Below, one piece after another: positions 15,746-24,814 of a DNA stretch of 64,000 nucleotides (the first letter of the stretch is position 1; the number at the start of each line of letters is the position of its first letter). The position numbers were made by a program, and so were the translations under genes. The DNA comes from Streptomyces sp. NBC_00178 (GTDB lineage: Bacteria > Actinomycetota > Actinomycetes > Streptomycetales > Streptomycetaceae). The notes beneath the pieces were generated by a model. That model did not search any database. It was not told where the DNA came from and saw only the letters and a program-made list of their open reading frames with translations. The stretch spans positions 4,617,501 through 4,681,500 of the forward strand of contig NZ_CP108143.1 in assembly GCF_036206005.1 (NCBI RefSeq), given 5' to 3'.

Positions 15746-16849
15746 TCAGTGCGGCAGGGTCGCGGGGCTGCCGCCGTTGGCCTCGTAGCCCGCGACGGCC
15801 AGGGCCCGGTACACGGTGTACTCGGCGGCCGGGTCGGCGTTCTCGGTCCAGGGCAGCGCGCCCACGTGGCCGTCGATGTGGACGAGCTGGTGCACGGCCT
15901 CCGACCAGCGCTCCATGCGGACGAGGAAGAGGACGAGCAGATGCCGGACGTGGGCGAGCACCGGATCGTCGGCCCGCGCCGCGTGCACCGCGAACATCGC
16001 GCCCCCGACCGCCTTCGTCACGGCGGCGCTTTCGTAGAAGCCCCGCACGAGGTTGACCTCGGGCAGGTGCTCGTACAGCGCGAACAGCGGAAGCGCGGCG
16101 AGCAGCGAGCCCTGCGGGGCGCGGGCGGCCGCCGCCGTGGCGAAGCGGTCGGCCTCCTCGCGGGAGCCGTGCCACTTCTCGCACCAGAAGTGCAGGGCGG
16201 CGATGTGCGCGCCCATATGCGCCGGCGCCCGGTCGATGATCTTCGCCCAGACCTGGTCGAACTGCTCGTGGGAGTAGCCCAGTCCACGGGCCACGGCCAG
16301 CTCCACGATGTACGGGACGGGGTCACCCGGTGCCAGCAGGGCGGCCTCGCCGCAGACCGTGCGGGCCTCCTCCAGGATGATCCGGAAGTCGTCGGTGCCC
16401 ACGGTGCCGGTGCGCCAGGCCTGCTGCACCAGGAACTCCGCGTGCACGGCCGCGCCGCCCGCGTCCTTGGGGGCCTCCGCCCGCCACGCGCGCAGCCACG
16501 CCCCGCCGGTGCCGGGCTGCCGCGCCAGCTCCAGCGACGCGGCGCCGGCGAAGGCCTGCACCCGCTGCCAGCGGATCTCGCTCTCCTTGGGCGTCCCCGC
16601 CAGCAACTGTGAGGCCGCCCGCCAGGCACCGGTCCCCTGCACCACGTCCAGGACGTCGAGGAGGTCCTGGTCGGGTCCGGGCATCCGGAGGTCCAGCTCC
16701 TCCTGGCGTGCGAAGCCGTAGTCGTCCGGGTCGGCGGCGTCCGGCGAACCGGGCGCGACCTGGCGGATACCGCCCCGGCGCCGCAGCACGTACGGACCCA
16801 CGACGGCACCGAGCAGGCACAGGGCGAGCAGGAACCACAGAATCTCCAT
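15746..16849 (-). CDS. Membrane-anchored helical-repeat hypothetical protein
   Basis: A 367-aa protein with an N-terminal anchor (MEILWFLLALCLLGAVVGPY) followed by a cytosolic alpha-helical region rich in Ala, Trp and Arg that resembles TPR-type repeats. The start at 16849 is preferred because GGGGAC lies 10 nt upstream; the in-frame ATG at 16858 would be too close to it. It is divergent from metB and probably in operon with the 52-aa membrane protein. No enzyme motif is seen and its function is unknown. Confidence 0.78.
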   Translation of the reverse strand: MEILWFLLALCLLGAVVGPYVLRRRGGIRQVAPGSPDAADPDDYGFARQEELDLRMPGPDQDLLDVLDVVQGTGAWRAASQLLAGTPKESEIRWQRVQAFAGAASLELARQPGTGGAWLRAWRAEAPKDAGGAAVHAEFLVQQAWRTGTVGTDDFRIILEEARTVCGEAALLAPGDPVPYIVELAVARGLGYSHEQFDQVWAKIIDRAPAHMGAHIAALHFWCEKWHGSREEADRFATAAAARAPQGSLLAALPLFALYEHLPEVNLVRGFYESAAVTKAVGGAMFAVHAARADDPVLAHVRHLLVLFLVRMERWSEAVHQLVHIDGHVGALPWTENADPAAEYTVYRALAVAGYEANGGSPATLPH

Positions 16850-16928
16850 GCGGTCCATTGTCCCCGGACGGGCGTCCGCGCGGCGAGTGGCCCGTAACCA
16901 CCCTTCCGACGAACTACGCTCGGGCCCC

Positions 16929-18074
16929 ATGAGCGACCAGCACAGCTTCGAGACCCTCGCGATCCACGCCGGCAACACGGCCGATCCCCTCACCGGCGCA
17001 GTGGTCCCGCCGATCTACCAGGTGTCCACCTACAAGCAGGACGGTGTCGGGGGCCTGCGCGGCGGCTACGAGTACAGCCGCAGCGCCAACCCGACCCGCA
17101 CCGCACTGGAGGAGAACCTGGCGGCCCTGGAAGGCGGCCGCCGCGGACTCGCCTTCGCCTCCGGCCTCGCCGCCGAGGACTGCCTCCTGCGGACCCTGCT
17201 CACGCCCGGCGACCACGTCGTCATCCCGAACGACGCCTACGGCGGCACCTTCCGGCTGTTCGCGAAGGTCGCCTCGCGCTGGGGCGTGGAGTTCTCGGTG
17301 GCCGACACCTCGGACGTGAGCGCGGTACGGGCGGCGATCACCCCCCGCACCAAGGCGATCTGGGTGGAGACCCCGTCCAACCCGCTGCTCGGCATCACGG
17401 ACATCGAGGCCGTCGCCGGGGTGGCCCGGCAGGCGGGCGCACGACTGGTCGTCGACAACACCTTCGCCAGCCCCTACCTCCAGCAGCCGCTCGCGCTCGG
17501 GGCCGACGTCGTGGTGCACTCCACCACGAAGTACATGGGCGGGCACTCGGACGTCGTCGGCGGCGCGCTCGTCGTCGGCGACCCGGAACTGGCCGAGGAA
17601 CTGGCGTACCACCAGAACGCGATGGGCGCCGTGGCCGGACCGTTCGACGCGTGGCTGGTGCTGCGGGGCATCAAGACGCTCGCCGTCCGCATGGACCGCC
17701 ACGACGCCAACGCCACGAAGGTCGCCGACCTCCTCACCCGGCACGCCAAGGTGACGCAGGTCCTCTACCCGGGGCTGCCCGAGCACCCGGGGCACGAGAT
17801 CGCCGCCAAGCAGATGAGGGCCTTCGGCGGGATGGTCTCGTTCCGCGTCGCGGGCGGCGAGGAGGCCGCGGTCGAGGTCTGCAACCGCGCGAAGCTCTTC
17901 ACGCTCGGTGAGTCGCTGGGCGGTGTCGAGTCGCTCCTGGAGCACCCGGGCCGCATGACCCACGCCTCCGCCGCCGGTTCCCCGCTGGAGGTGCCGGCCG
18001 ACCTCGTCCGCCTGTCCGTCGGCATCGAGAACGCCGACGACCTGCTGGCCGACCTGACGCAGGCGCTGGGCTGA
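16929..18074 (+). CDS. metB: Cystathionine gamma-synthase / gamma-lyase family PLP enzyme
   Basis: Trans-sulfuration enzyme of 381 aa. It carries the Cys/Met-metabolism PLP signature with the Schiff-base lysine in HSTTKYMGGHSD (Lys201), the YGGTFRLF substrate loop and the SLGGVESLLEHP C-terminal motif. Family members make cystathionine from O-succinyl- or O-acetyl-homoserine plus cysteine, or cleave cystathionine. Actinomycete homologues are usually called cystathionine gamma-synthase, but sequence alone does not separate the two reactions with certainty. The ATG at 16929 lies 79 bp from the divergent gene. Confidence 0.9.
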   Translation: MSDQHSFETLAIHAGNTADPLTGAVVPPIYQVSTYKQDGVGGLRGGYEYSRSANPTRTALEENLAALEGGRRGLAFASGLAAEDCLLRTLLTPGDHVVIPNDAYGGTFRLFAKVASRWGVEFSVADTSDVSAVRAAITPRTKAIWVETPSNPLLGITDIEAVAGVARQAGARLVVDNTFASPYLQQPLALGADVVVHSTTKYMGGHSDVVGGALVVGDPELAEELAYHQNAMGAVAGPFDAWLVLRGIKTLAVRMDRHDANATKVADLLTRHAKVTQVLYPGLPEHPGHEIAAKQMRAFGGMVSFRVAGGEEAAVEVCNRAKLFTLGESLGGVESLLEHPGRMTHASAAGSPLEVPADLVRLSVGIENADDLLADLTQALG

Positions 18075-18124
18075 CACCACGTCCCCGCGGCGTGCGGGAC
18101 GGCTCCCGCCCGCCGGGAGACGGC

Positions 18125-18152
18125 TGTACGGCCGCACTCCGGCGGCCGTACA
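18125..18152. terminator. Bidirectional terminator after metB
   Basis: TGTACGGCCGC (18125-18135) pairs perfectly with GCGGCCGTACA (18142-18152) across a 6-base loop, between the convergent metB and DUF1059 genes. Confidence 0.75.
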
Positions 18153-18164
18153 CGCGCGCGCCGG

Positions 18165-18356
18165 TCAGACGGCGACCTTCTCGTCCTCGAGCGACGCCCG
18201 GATCTGTTCACGCAGGTCCGGGCCGTCCGTGTGCTCGTGGACCGAGACCGCGTGCTCGGTGGCCGCCCGGACCACCTCGTCCTCCTCACCGGAGATGGTG
18301 AGCGAGCAGTCCGAGACGCTGGGGTACTTGCGGCAGTCGGCGATCTTCCGTGTCAT
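18165..18356 (-). CDS. DUF1059 family small protein
   Basis: A 63-aa protein beginning MTRKIADCRKYPS at 18356, with GAGGAGG upstream fixing the start. The CxxxP/xxC pattern (C8, C17), the SGEEDEVV segment and the VHEHTDGPDLREQIRASL C-terminus match the DUF1059 family of small actinobacterial proteins. No function is established for the family. It has its own ribosome-binding site and lies 100 bp from the MarR gene on the same strand. Confidence 0.8.
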   Translation of the reverse strand: MTRKIADCRKYPSVSDCSLTISGEEDEVVRAATEHAVSVHEHTDGPDLREQIRASLEDEKVAV

Positions 18357-18454
18357 GACGGCCTCCTCGGTGTACGAGTGCCGGCCCTTCAAGGGTAGAT
18401 CCGCCCCGCGCCGCCGACAGCCCCACGGACCGCCGGACCCGGTGGGAGAGGCGG

Positions 18455-18985
18455 TCAGCCCTCCGGGACCGGCTGGTGCGCGGCCTGCCGCGCGGCCAGC
18501 GAGCCGTTGAAGCGGGTCAGCAGGGCGCAGAACGTGTCGCGCTCCTCCTCGCTCCAGCCGTCCGTCACCTGGAACATCAGCTCACGCCGCGAGGCACGGA
18601 CCTCCTCCAGCCGCGACTGGCCGCGCGGCGACAGCTGCAGCACGACGGCGCGCCCGTCCTCCGGGTGTGAGGTCCGCTTGACCAGCCCGGTGTCGACGAG
18701 CGGCGCCACCTGGCGGGTCACGGTCGAGGAGTCGATCCCCATGCCCGCGGCCAGCGCCTTCACGCCCATGGGGCCTTCCACGTCGAGCCGGTTCAGCAGC
18801 AGATAGGCGGCGCGGTCCATCGAGTTGCGGACCTGGCCGACACCGCCGAGGCGGGTCTGCTCGGCACGTCGGGCGAAGACGGCCACCTGGTGCTGAAGAG
18901 CGTCGAGAAGGTGGTCCGTTCCCGGATGTCCGGGGGCCGCGCCCCCGGAAGGAGTCGCAGCAGTCGTCATGTCCTGAGGGGGCAT
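18455..18985 (-). CDS. MarR-family transcriptional regulator
   Basis: A 176-aa winged-helix repressor/activator. The MarR core is visible: dimerisation helices (about 30-60), recognition helix in GIDSSTVTRQVAPLVDTGLV, and the wing with HPEDGRAVVLQLSPRG. Start is ATG 18985 or ATG 18970; neither has a strong ribosome-binding site. It is divergent from the threonine dehydratase gene, and the 157-bp space between them holds a partial dyad around TGTACCAGC/GCTGCACA, so it may regulate that gene or itself. Its ligand is unknown. Confidence 0.87.
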   Translation of the reverse strand: MPPQDMTTAATPSGGAAPGHPGTDHLLDALQHQVAVFARRAEQTRLGGVGQVRNSMDRAAYLLLNRLDVEGPMGVKALAAGMGIDSSTVTRQVAPLVDTGLVKRTSHPEDGRAVVLQLSPRGQSRLEEVRASRRELMFQVTDGWSEEERDTFCALLTRFNGSLAARQAAHQPVPEG

Positions 18986-19142
18986 GGCCGGGGGCTCTCT
19001 TCGTGCGGTGTCGGATGGGTGGGGGACAGAGTACGCGGCCACGGGGCAACGTGTACCAGCGCTGCACAAACCTGTGGACACCACCTCAGGGCGCCGTGGG
19101 ACGGGAGGGCCCGCGGCGCTCCGAGCTGCAAGACTTGCCGCC

Positions 19143-20372
19143 ATGACCTTCCGTACGCCGGCCCCCCTCCCGCCTCTGATCCTCGACGACGTCCGGGGAG
19201 CCCAGAAGATGCTGTCCGGAGTGGCCAGAACGACGGCGATGGAGGGCAGCCGGCACCTGAGCGCCCTCGTCGGGGCGCCGGTCCACCTCAAGTGCGAGAA
19301 CCTCCAGCGGACCGGTTCGTTCAAGCTCCGGGGCGCGTACGTACGGATCGCGGGCCTCACACCGGTCGAGCGTGCGGCGGGGGTCGTGGCCGCCAGTGCC
19401 GGAAACCATGCGCAGGGTGTCGCACTCGCGTCCTCGCTGCTCGGCGTACGTTCAACGGTCTTCATGCCGGTCGGCGCCCCCCTGCCGAAGGTCGCCGCCA
19501 CCCGCGACTACGGCGCCGAGGTCCGGCTGCACGGCCAGGTCGTCGACGAGACGCTGGCCGCCGCCCAGGAGTACGCCGAGGAGACCGGCGCCGTCTTCAT
19601 CCACCCCTTCGACCACCCCGACATCATCGCGGGCCAGGGCACCGTCGGCCTGGAGATCCTCGAACAGTGCCCGGAGGTCCGCACGATCCTCGTCGGCATC
19701 GGCGGAGGCGGTCTCGCGGCGGGCATCGCCGTCGCCGTGAAGGCGCTGCGCCCCGACGTACGGATCGTCGGCGTCCAGGCGGCCGGCGCTGCCGCCTTCC
19801 CGCCCTCGATCTCCGCCGGATACCCGGTGGCGCTCGACCAGGTGCAGACCATGGCCGACGGGATGAAGGTGGGGCGCCCCGGCGACCTCACGTTCCCGCT
19901 GGTCCGCGAGCTGGTGGACGAGATCCGCACCGTCTCGGAGGACGAGCTCTCCAGCGCCCTGCTGCTCTGCCTGGAGCGCGCGAAGATGGTCGTCGAGCCC
20001 GCGGGGGCGAGCCCGGTCGCGGCCTTGCTGAGCGACCCCGCGGCCTTCCGGGGCCCGGTCGTCGCCGTGCTCTCGGGCGGCAACGTGGACCCCCTGCTGA
20101 TGCAGCGCGTCCTGACCCACGGCATGGCCGCCGCGGGCCGCTACCTGAGCCTGCGGGTGCGGCTCACCGACCGCCCCGGTGCCCTCGCCACGCTGCTCGC
20201 GAGCCTCTCCGCGGCGGACGCCAACGTCCTCGACGTGATCCACGTGCGGACCGATCCGCGGCTCGGACTCACCGAGGCCGAGGTCGAACTCCATCTGGAG
20301 ACCAAGGGGCCGGAGCACTGCGAGGAGGTCGCCTCCACCCTGCGCGCCGCCGGATACCTGGTGACCGCCTGA
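19143..20372 (+). CDS. ilvA: Threonine dehydratase (threonine ammonia-lyase) with ACT domain
   Basis: Converts L-threonine to 2-oxobutyrate and ammonia, the entry to isoleucine synthesis or threonine breakdown. The 409-aa protein has the PLP lysine in GSFKLRGAY (Lys61), the SAGNHAQGVA motif, a glycine loop GIGGGGLAAG (about 185) and a single C-terminal ACT domain (about 325-405). The one-ACT architecture and length match the short TdcB/IlvA hybrid form common in actinobacteria. The ATG at 19143 begins MTFRTPAPL. The upstream space is shared with the MarR gene. Confidence 0.9.
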   Translation: MTFRTPAPLPPLILDDVRGAQKMLSGVARTTAMEGSRHLSALVGAPVHLKCENLQRTGSFKLRGAYVRIAGLTPVERAAGVVAASAGNHAQGVALASSLLGVRSTVFMPVGAPLPKVAATRDYGAEVRLHGQVVDETLAAAQEYAEETGAVFIHPFDHPDIIAGQGTVGLEILEQCPEVRTILVGIGGGGLAAGIAVAVKALRPDVRIVGVQAAGAAAFPPSISAGYPVALDQVQTMADGMKVGRPGDLTFPLVRELVDEIRTVSEDELSSALLLCLERAKMVVEPAGASPVAALLSDPAAFRGPVVAVLSGGNVDPLLMQRVLTHGMAAAGRYLSLRVRLTDRPGALATLLASLSAADANVLDVIHVRTDPRLGLTEAEVELHLETKGPEHCEEVASTLRAAGYLVTA

Positions 20373-20411
20373 GAGGGCCCGCAGGGCAGGGGCACGGGCT
20401 CCCGTACAGAA

Positions 20412-20445
20412 TCGGTAAACCGGTTGTCGGTCGCGATGTATCGCG
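20412..20445 (+). promoter_or_regulatory. Adjacent dyads upstream of DrrAB-type exporter
   Basis: AATCGGT-AA-ACCGGTT (about 20411-20426, one mismatch) and the perfect CGCGAT-GT-ATCGCG (20432-20445) stand side by side about 100 bp before the ABC ATPase start. Their spacing and symmetry suggest repressor binding, for example a TetR- or PadR-family drug sensor encoded elsewhere. No such regulator is adjacent. Confidence 0.4.
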
Positions 20446-20545
20446 TTAACGTGCACCGCCGAGCAGTCCGGTCCTCCCGCAGCGGGAGCACCCGCGTCTC
20501 TAGGATCTGCTCAGGAAGCACCCGAAACCACTGGGGGAATCCCGT

Positions 20546-21547
20546 ATGCCAGGCGCCATTTACGCCGAAGGTCTGGTGAAGACCTTCGGCGATGTACGAG
20601 CACTGGGCGGCGTCGATCTCGACGTGCCCGAAGGTACCGTCCTCGGCCTGCTGGGGCCCAACGGCGCCGGCAAGACGACCGCTGTCCGCGTCCTGACGAC
20701 CCTCCTCCAGCCGGACAGCGGACAGGCCGTCGTCGCGGGCATCGACGTACTCAAGCACCCCGACCGGGTGCGCCGCTCGATCGGGCTCTCCGGCCAGTTC
20801 GCGGCCGTCGACGAGTACCTCACGGGCCGCGAGAACCTCCAGATGGTCGGGCAGCTCTACCAGATGAGCGGCCGCGACGCGAAGAAGCGGGCCGTCGAGC
20901 TCCTGGAGCGGTTCAACCTCGCGGACGCGGCCGACCGCACCGCGAAGACGTACTCCGGAGGCATGCGCCGCCGCCTCGACCTCGCGGCCGCGCTCGTCGT
21001 CTCCCCGCCGGTGATGTTCATGGACGAGCCCACCACGGGCCTCGACCCGCGCAACCGGCAGCAGCTGTGGGAGGTCATCCAGGAGCTCGTGGCCGGCGGT
21101 ACGACGCTGCTGCTCACCACGCAGTACCTGGAGGAGGCCGACCGCCTCGCCCACAACATCTGCGTCATCGACCACGGCAAGGTCATCGCGCGCGGCACCT
21201 CCGACGAGCTCAAGGCCCGCACCGGCGGCGAGCGCGTCGAGGTCGTCGTCCACGAGGCCGACCAGATCGAACCGGCCCGCTCCGTCCTCGCGACGTACGG
21301 CAAGGGCGAGATCTCCGTCGTCGAGCACACCCGCAACCTGACCGTGCCGGTCACCGGCGGGGCCAAGCTGCTGGCCGAGGTCATCCGCGACCTCGACACC
21401 CACGGCGTGGAGATCGACGACATCGGGCTGCGCAGGCCCACCCTCGACGACGTCTTCATCTCGCTCACCGGTCACGCCGCCGAGCTGGAGAAGAACGGCC
21501 AGGACGCATCGACCGAGGCCGCCGGCCGGAAGGAGGACGGCAAGTGA
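20546..21547 (+). CDS. ABC-2 type exporter ATPase, DrrA-like
   Basis: A 333-aa ATP-binding subunit of a daunorubicin-resistance-type exporter. Walker A is GPNGAGKTTA (about 38-47), the signature SGGMRRRLDLAAAL, Walker B VMFMDEPTTGLD, and the H-loop is replaced by Gln in LLTTQYLEEADRLA, as in DrrA proteins. The C-terminal extension (about 230-310) is the DrrA-type regulatory region. The stop overlaps the start of the permease gene by 4 bp (GTGA). The substrate is unknown; such pairs export hydrophobic drugs or lipids. Confidence 0.92.
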   Translation: MPGAIYAEGLVKTFGDVRALGGVDLDVPEGTVLGLLGPNGAGKTTAVRVLTTLLQPDSGQAVVAGIDVLKHPDRVRRSIGLSGQFAAVDEYLTGRENLQMVGQLYQMSGRDAKKRAVELLERFNLADAADRTAKTYSGGMRRRLDLAAALVVSPPVMFMDEPTTGLDPRNRQQLWEVIQELVAGGTTLLLTTQYLEEADRLAHNICVIDHGKVIARGTSDELKARTGGERVEVVVHEADQIEPARSVLATYGKGEISVVEHTRNLTVPVTGGAKLLAEVIRDLDTHGVEIDDIGLRRPTLDDVFISLTGHAAELEKNGQDASTEAAGRKEDGK

Positions 21548-22401
21548 CCACCGTCTCGGACACACCGCCCGTCACGCAGCTCAAGTCCCGGGGAGCGATC
21601 GGCCAGTCGGTCGTCGACTCCCTCGTCGTCGCCAAGCGCAATCTGATCCGCATGGCCAGGATCCCCGAGATGGTGATCTTCGGCCTGATCCAGCCCATCA
21701 TGTTCGTGGTGCTGTTCACCTACGTGTTCGGCGGCTCCATCAAGGTCGGCGACTCCACCTCGCCGCAGGCCTACCGCGAGTTCCTGATGGCCGGCATCTT
21801 CGCCCAGACCGTCACCTTCGCCACCGCCGGAGCGGGCGCGGGTATCGCGGACGACATGCACAAGGGGCTGATCGACCGCTTCCGGTCGCTGCCCATGGCC
21901 CGGGGCGCCGTCCTCACCGGACGCACGCTCGCCGACCTCGTGCAGACCGCGCTCACCCTCGTCGTCCTCGCCGGAGTGGCGCTGATCGTCGGCTGGCGGA
22001 CCCACGAGAACATCGGCAAGGTGCTGCTCGGCTTCCTGCTGCTGCTCCTGCTCGGCTACGCGTTCTCCTGGATCGGCGCGCTGATCGGCCTCGTCGTGCG
22101 CACCCCGGAGGCGGCGACCTCCGGCGGGCTGATCTGGCTCTTCCCGCTGACGTTCATCTCGAACGCCTTCGTGGACGCCAACCAGATGCCGACGGTCCTG
22201 CGCTACATCGCCGAGTGGAATCCCTTCAGCGCCACCGTGCAGGCCTGCCGTGAGCTGTTCGGCAACCTGCCGCCGGGCTTCGTCACCCCCGACGCCTGGC
22301 CGATGCAGCACCCGATCCTCGCGTCGGTGATCTGGTCGGTCCTGATCGTCGTGGTCTTCCGCACCCTCGCGGTCCGGAAGTACCGCTCGGCCACCGCCTG
22401 A
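21544..22401 (+). CDS. ABC-2 type permease, DrrB-like
   Basis: A 285-aa membrane subunit with about six transmembrane helices, beginning GTG ACC ACC at 21544 inside the ATPase stop, so translation is coupled. The N-terminus is cytosolic, and LIGLVVRTPEAAT followed by GGLIWLFPLTFISNAFVD is the conserved ABC-2 signature region near residue 190. It forms the exporter with the preceding ATPase, and a strong terminator follows, so the operon is two genes. Confidence 0.92.
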   Translation: MTTVSDTPPVTQLKSRGAIGQSVVDSLVVAKRNLIRMARIPEMVIFGLIQPIMFVVLFTYVFGGSIKVGDSTSPQAYREFLMAGIFAQTVTFATAGAGAGIADDMHKGLIDRFRSLPMARGAVLTGRTLADLVQTALTLVVLAGVALIVGWRTHENIGKVLLGFLLLLLLGYAFSWIGALIGLVVRTPEAATSGGLIWLFPLTFISNAFVDANQMPTVLRYIAEWNPFSATVQACRELFGNLPPGFVTPDAWPMQHPILASVIWSVLIVVVFRTLAVRKYRSATA

Positions 22402-22412
22402 CCCCGGGTACG

Positions 22413-22444
22413 ACGGAGCCCCGGCCATGCGGCCGGGGCTCCGT
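22413..22444. terminator. Bidirectional terminator after DrrAB-type operon
   Basis: Fourteen-base perfect arms (22413-22426 and 22431-22444) with loop ATGC lie between the convergent permease and greA genes. Confidence 0.85.
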
Positions 22445-22459
22445 GCGTGCTGGGGGGGG

Positions 22460-22957
22460 TCAGCCCTGGTACGGCTTCGCCGAGATGATCTTCACCGCGG
22501 CCTTCTTGCCGTTGGGGAGCTCGTACTCCGCGTCGTCGCCCACCCGCTTGCCGTTCACACCCGTGCCGAGCGGGGACTGCGGGGAGTAGGTCTCGATGTC
22601 GGTGCTCGCGTACTCGCGGGAGGCGAGCAGGAAGGTGACCGTGTCGTCCGGGTCGCCGTCGAAGGCGATGGTCACGACCATGCCGGGCTCGACCACACCG
22701 TCGTCGGCAGGGGCCTCGCCGACCTTGGCGTGCTCCAGGAGCTGGGTCAGCTGGCGGACCCGGAGCTCCATCTTGCCCTGCTCCTCCTTGGCGGCGTGGT
22801 AGCCGCCGTTCTCGCGGAGGTCGCCCTCCTCACGGGCCGCCGCGATCTTGACGGAGATCTCCGTGCGCGCGGGACCAGACAGGTACTCCAGCTCGGCCTT
22901 GAGCTGGTTGTACGCCTCCGGCGTGAGCCAGGTGACGTTATCGCTGGTCTGGGTCAC
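22460..22957 (-). CDS. greA: Transcript cleavage factor GreA
   Basis: Binds the RNA polymerase secondary channel and triggers cleavage of backtracked RNA. The 165-aa protein starts with GTG at 22957 behind GAGGAG. The N-terminal antiparallel coiled coil contains AAREEGDLRENGGYHAAKEE (about 45-64), with the acidic tip residues of active GreA. The C-terminal FKBP-like domain carries SPLGTGVNGKRVGD and the AVKIISAKPY end. Length and motifs are standard. Confidence 0.95.
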   Translation of the reverse strand: MTQTSDNVTWLTPEAYNQLKAELEYLSGPARTEISVKIAAAREEGDLRENGGYHAAKEEQGKMELRVRQLTQLLEHAKVGEAPADDGVVEPGMVVTIAFDGDPDDTVTFLLASREYASTDIETYSPQSPLGTGVNGKRVGDDAEYELPNGKKAAVKIISAKPYQG

Positions 22958-23148
22958 AGGGTGCTCCTCGTCGGTGCTGGGAATACAAAGCAACGCCCTA
23001 CCCCAAGCATGCGCTGCCACGGGTGGGCGAAACAACGAGCCTAACAATTCCGCGCGAAAAGGGGGAGAAGGTAAATCGTCACACGCGCGTCCGTGCAGGT
23101 CGCAGGGGGCGCGAGGGCGTCAGGGGCGGCGCGCGCCTTCCGGAGCCG

Positions 23149-23553
23149 TCAGCTGCCGGCGGTGCACGCCAGCAGCTCCACCGCGGTGGCCCGCGAGGTG
23201 GTGCGCAGGCTGAGGACCCTGTCGATCCGGTCGGAGCGCTCGTCGAAGCGGAAGTCCGCGCGCCCCACCTCCGCGCCGTCCTCGCTCAGGGCGCGCAGCG
23301 TGCAGTGGCCGTCGGCCTCCCGTTCCTTGCGGACCTCGAGATGGGCCTCCGCACGGCCGTCCGAGACGACCTTCGACTTGATCAGCTCCGCGCTGATGTC
23401 CTGGCCGGCGACGTAGTCGTAGCCGAACCAGCCGATCATGGCGAGGAACGCCGCCCCGAGCACCGAACCGATGACCCGCAGCTTGCGGTCCGCGCGCTCG
23501 TCCCGGGACCGGCCGTAGCGTCCTTCGGGCAAGGTCTCGCGCACCGCCGCCAT
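23149..23553 (-). CDS. DUF4307 single-pass membrane protein
   Basis: A 134-aa protein starting MAAVRETLPEGRYG at 23553 behind the near-perfect ribosome-binding site AGGAGGAACG. One transmembrane helix (about 28-48) is followed by an extracytoplasmic beta-rich domain with two cysteines (GHCTLRAL and LLACTAG). This layout matches the DUF4307 family, which in actinobacteria sits next to mca. No function is established for the family. It is divergent from mca. Confidence 0.85.
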   Translation of the reverse strand: MAAVRETLPEGRYGRSRDERADRKLRVIGSVLGAAFLAMIGWFGYDYVAGQDISAELIKSKVVSDGRAEAHLEVRKEREADGHCTLRALSEDGAEVGRADFRFDERSDRIDRVLSLRTTSRATAVELLACTAGS

Positions 23554-23650
23554 GATCGTTCCTCCTGTGCGGGGGAACACGGAATTTTCCGGTCCCAGGT
23601 TCAGTCACTATAGAAGCCGACCACCGAGACCAATCACTGAGGACCGAGTC

Positions 23651-24532
23651 TTGACCGAGCAGCTGAGACTGATGGCCGTTCACGCCCACCCCGACGACGA
23701 GTCGAGCAAGGGCGCGGCCACCATGGCCAAGTACGTGTCCGAGGGGGCGGACGTCCTGGTCGTCACCTGCACAGGGGGCGAACGGGGATCCATCCTGAAC
23801 CCGAAGCTCCAGGGGGACGCGTACATCGAGGCGAACATCCACGAGGTTCGCAAGAAGGAGATGGACGAGGCCCGGGAGATCCTCGGCGTCAAGCAGGAGT
23901 GGCTCGGGTTCGTCGACTCCGGGCTGCCCGAGGGCGACCCGCTGCCGCCGCTGCCCGACGGGTGCTTCGCGCTGGAGGACGACGAGAAGGCCGCGGGGCG
24001 CCTCGTCGCGAAGATCCGCGCGTTCCGGCCGCAGGTGATCACCACCTACGACGAGAACGGGGGGTACCCGCACCCCGACCACATCAAGACGCACACGGTC
24101 ACGATGATCGCCTTCGACGGGGCCTCGGACACCGAGAAGTTCCCCGAGGCGGAGTTCGGCCCGGCCTGGCAGCCGCAGAAGCTCTACTACAACCAGGGCT
24201 TCAACAAGCCGCGGACGCTCGCCCTCCACGAGGGTCTCCTGGCCCGCGGGCTGGAGTCCCCGTACGGCGAGTGGCTGGAGCGCGTGAAGCAGTTCGAGCG
24301 CCCCGAACGCACGCTGACCACGTACATCCCGTGCGGCGAGTTCTTCGAGATCCGCGACAAGGCGCTGCTCGCGCACGCCACGCAGATCGATCCGGACGGC
24401 GGCTGGTTCCGGGTCCCGCTGGACGTCCAGCGGGAGATCTGGCCGACCGAGGAGTACGAGCTCGCCAAGTCCCTGGTCGACACATCCCTCCCCGAGAGCG
24501 ACCTCTTCGCGGGCATCCGCGACAATGCCTGA
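23651..24532 (+). CDS. mca: Mycothiol S-conjugate amidase
   Basis: Detoxification enzyme that cleaves mycothiol S-conjugates to mercapturic acids and glucosaminyl-inositol, so that alkylated toxins leave the cell. The 293-aa protein begins at TTG 23651 after GAGGACC. The zinc site AHPDDE (His13, Asp16) and the downstream GGYPHPDHIKTH motif are those of the MshB/Mca LmbE-like fold. YYNQGFNKPRTLAL and the longer C-terminus favour Mca over the deacetylase MshB. The stop overlaps the start of the next small gene. Confidence 0.92.
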   Translation: MTEQLRLMAVHAHPDDESSKGAATMAKYVSEGADVLVVTCTGGERGSILNPKLQGDAYIEANIHEVRKKEMDEAREILGVKQEWLGFVDSGLPEGDPLPPLPDGCFALEDDEKAAGRLVAKIRAFRPQVITTYDENGGYPHPDHIKTHTVTMIAFDGASDTEKFPEAEFGPAWQPQKLYYNQGFNKPRTLALHEGLLARGLESPYGEWLERVKQFERPERTLTTYIPCGEFFEIRDKALLAHATQIDPDGGWFRVPLDVQREIWPTEEYELAKSLVDTSLPESDLFAGIRDNA

Positions 24533-24770
24533 TATGTACGCGACCCAGGCACTGACGCAGCTCGTTCCGTTCGCCGCCGACGAGCTCGACAAGAACAAGG
24601 TGACTCCCGGCGTCCTCGGCTTCATCGTCTTCGCGGCGCTCGCCGTGGGGGTGTGGCTCCTGATGAAGTCGATGAACCGCCACATGGGCAAGGTCGACTT
24701 CGAGGAGGCCCCCGACCCGGCGGCCGAACCGGCGACGGCCGGGAAGAAGAGCGCAGCGGCCAAGGGCTGA
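24525..24770 (+). CDS. Small membrane protein coupled to mca
   Basis: An 81-aa protein whose ATG at 24525 overlaps the end of mca by 8 bp (a second ATG is at 24534). Residues 26-47 form one hydrophobic helix (VTPGVLGFIVFAALAVGVWL), followed by a basic segment and a charged Ala-rich tail (KKSAAAKG). The overlap suggests translational coupling with mca. Function unknown; the pairing is conserved in Streptomyces as far as remembered. Confidence 0.8.
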   Translation: MPDMYATQALTQLVPFAADELDKNKVTPGVLGFIVFAALAVGVWLLMKSMNRHMGKVDFEEAPDPAAEPATAGKKSAAAKG

Positions 24771-24814
24771 CCGGGCGGGGCCGCGCGGCCCCGCCCGCCG
24801 GCGTGCGCGCCCGC

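Noticed and set aside
20546..22401. DrrAB-type exporter as a sign of an antibiotic biosynthetic cluster
   Set aside because: No synthase, tailoring or resistance genes lie nearby; neighbours are housekeeping genes.
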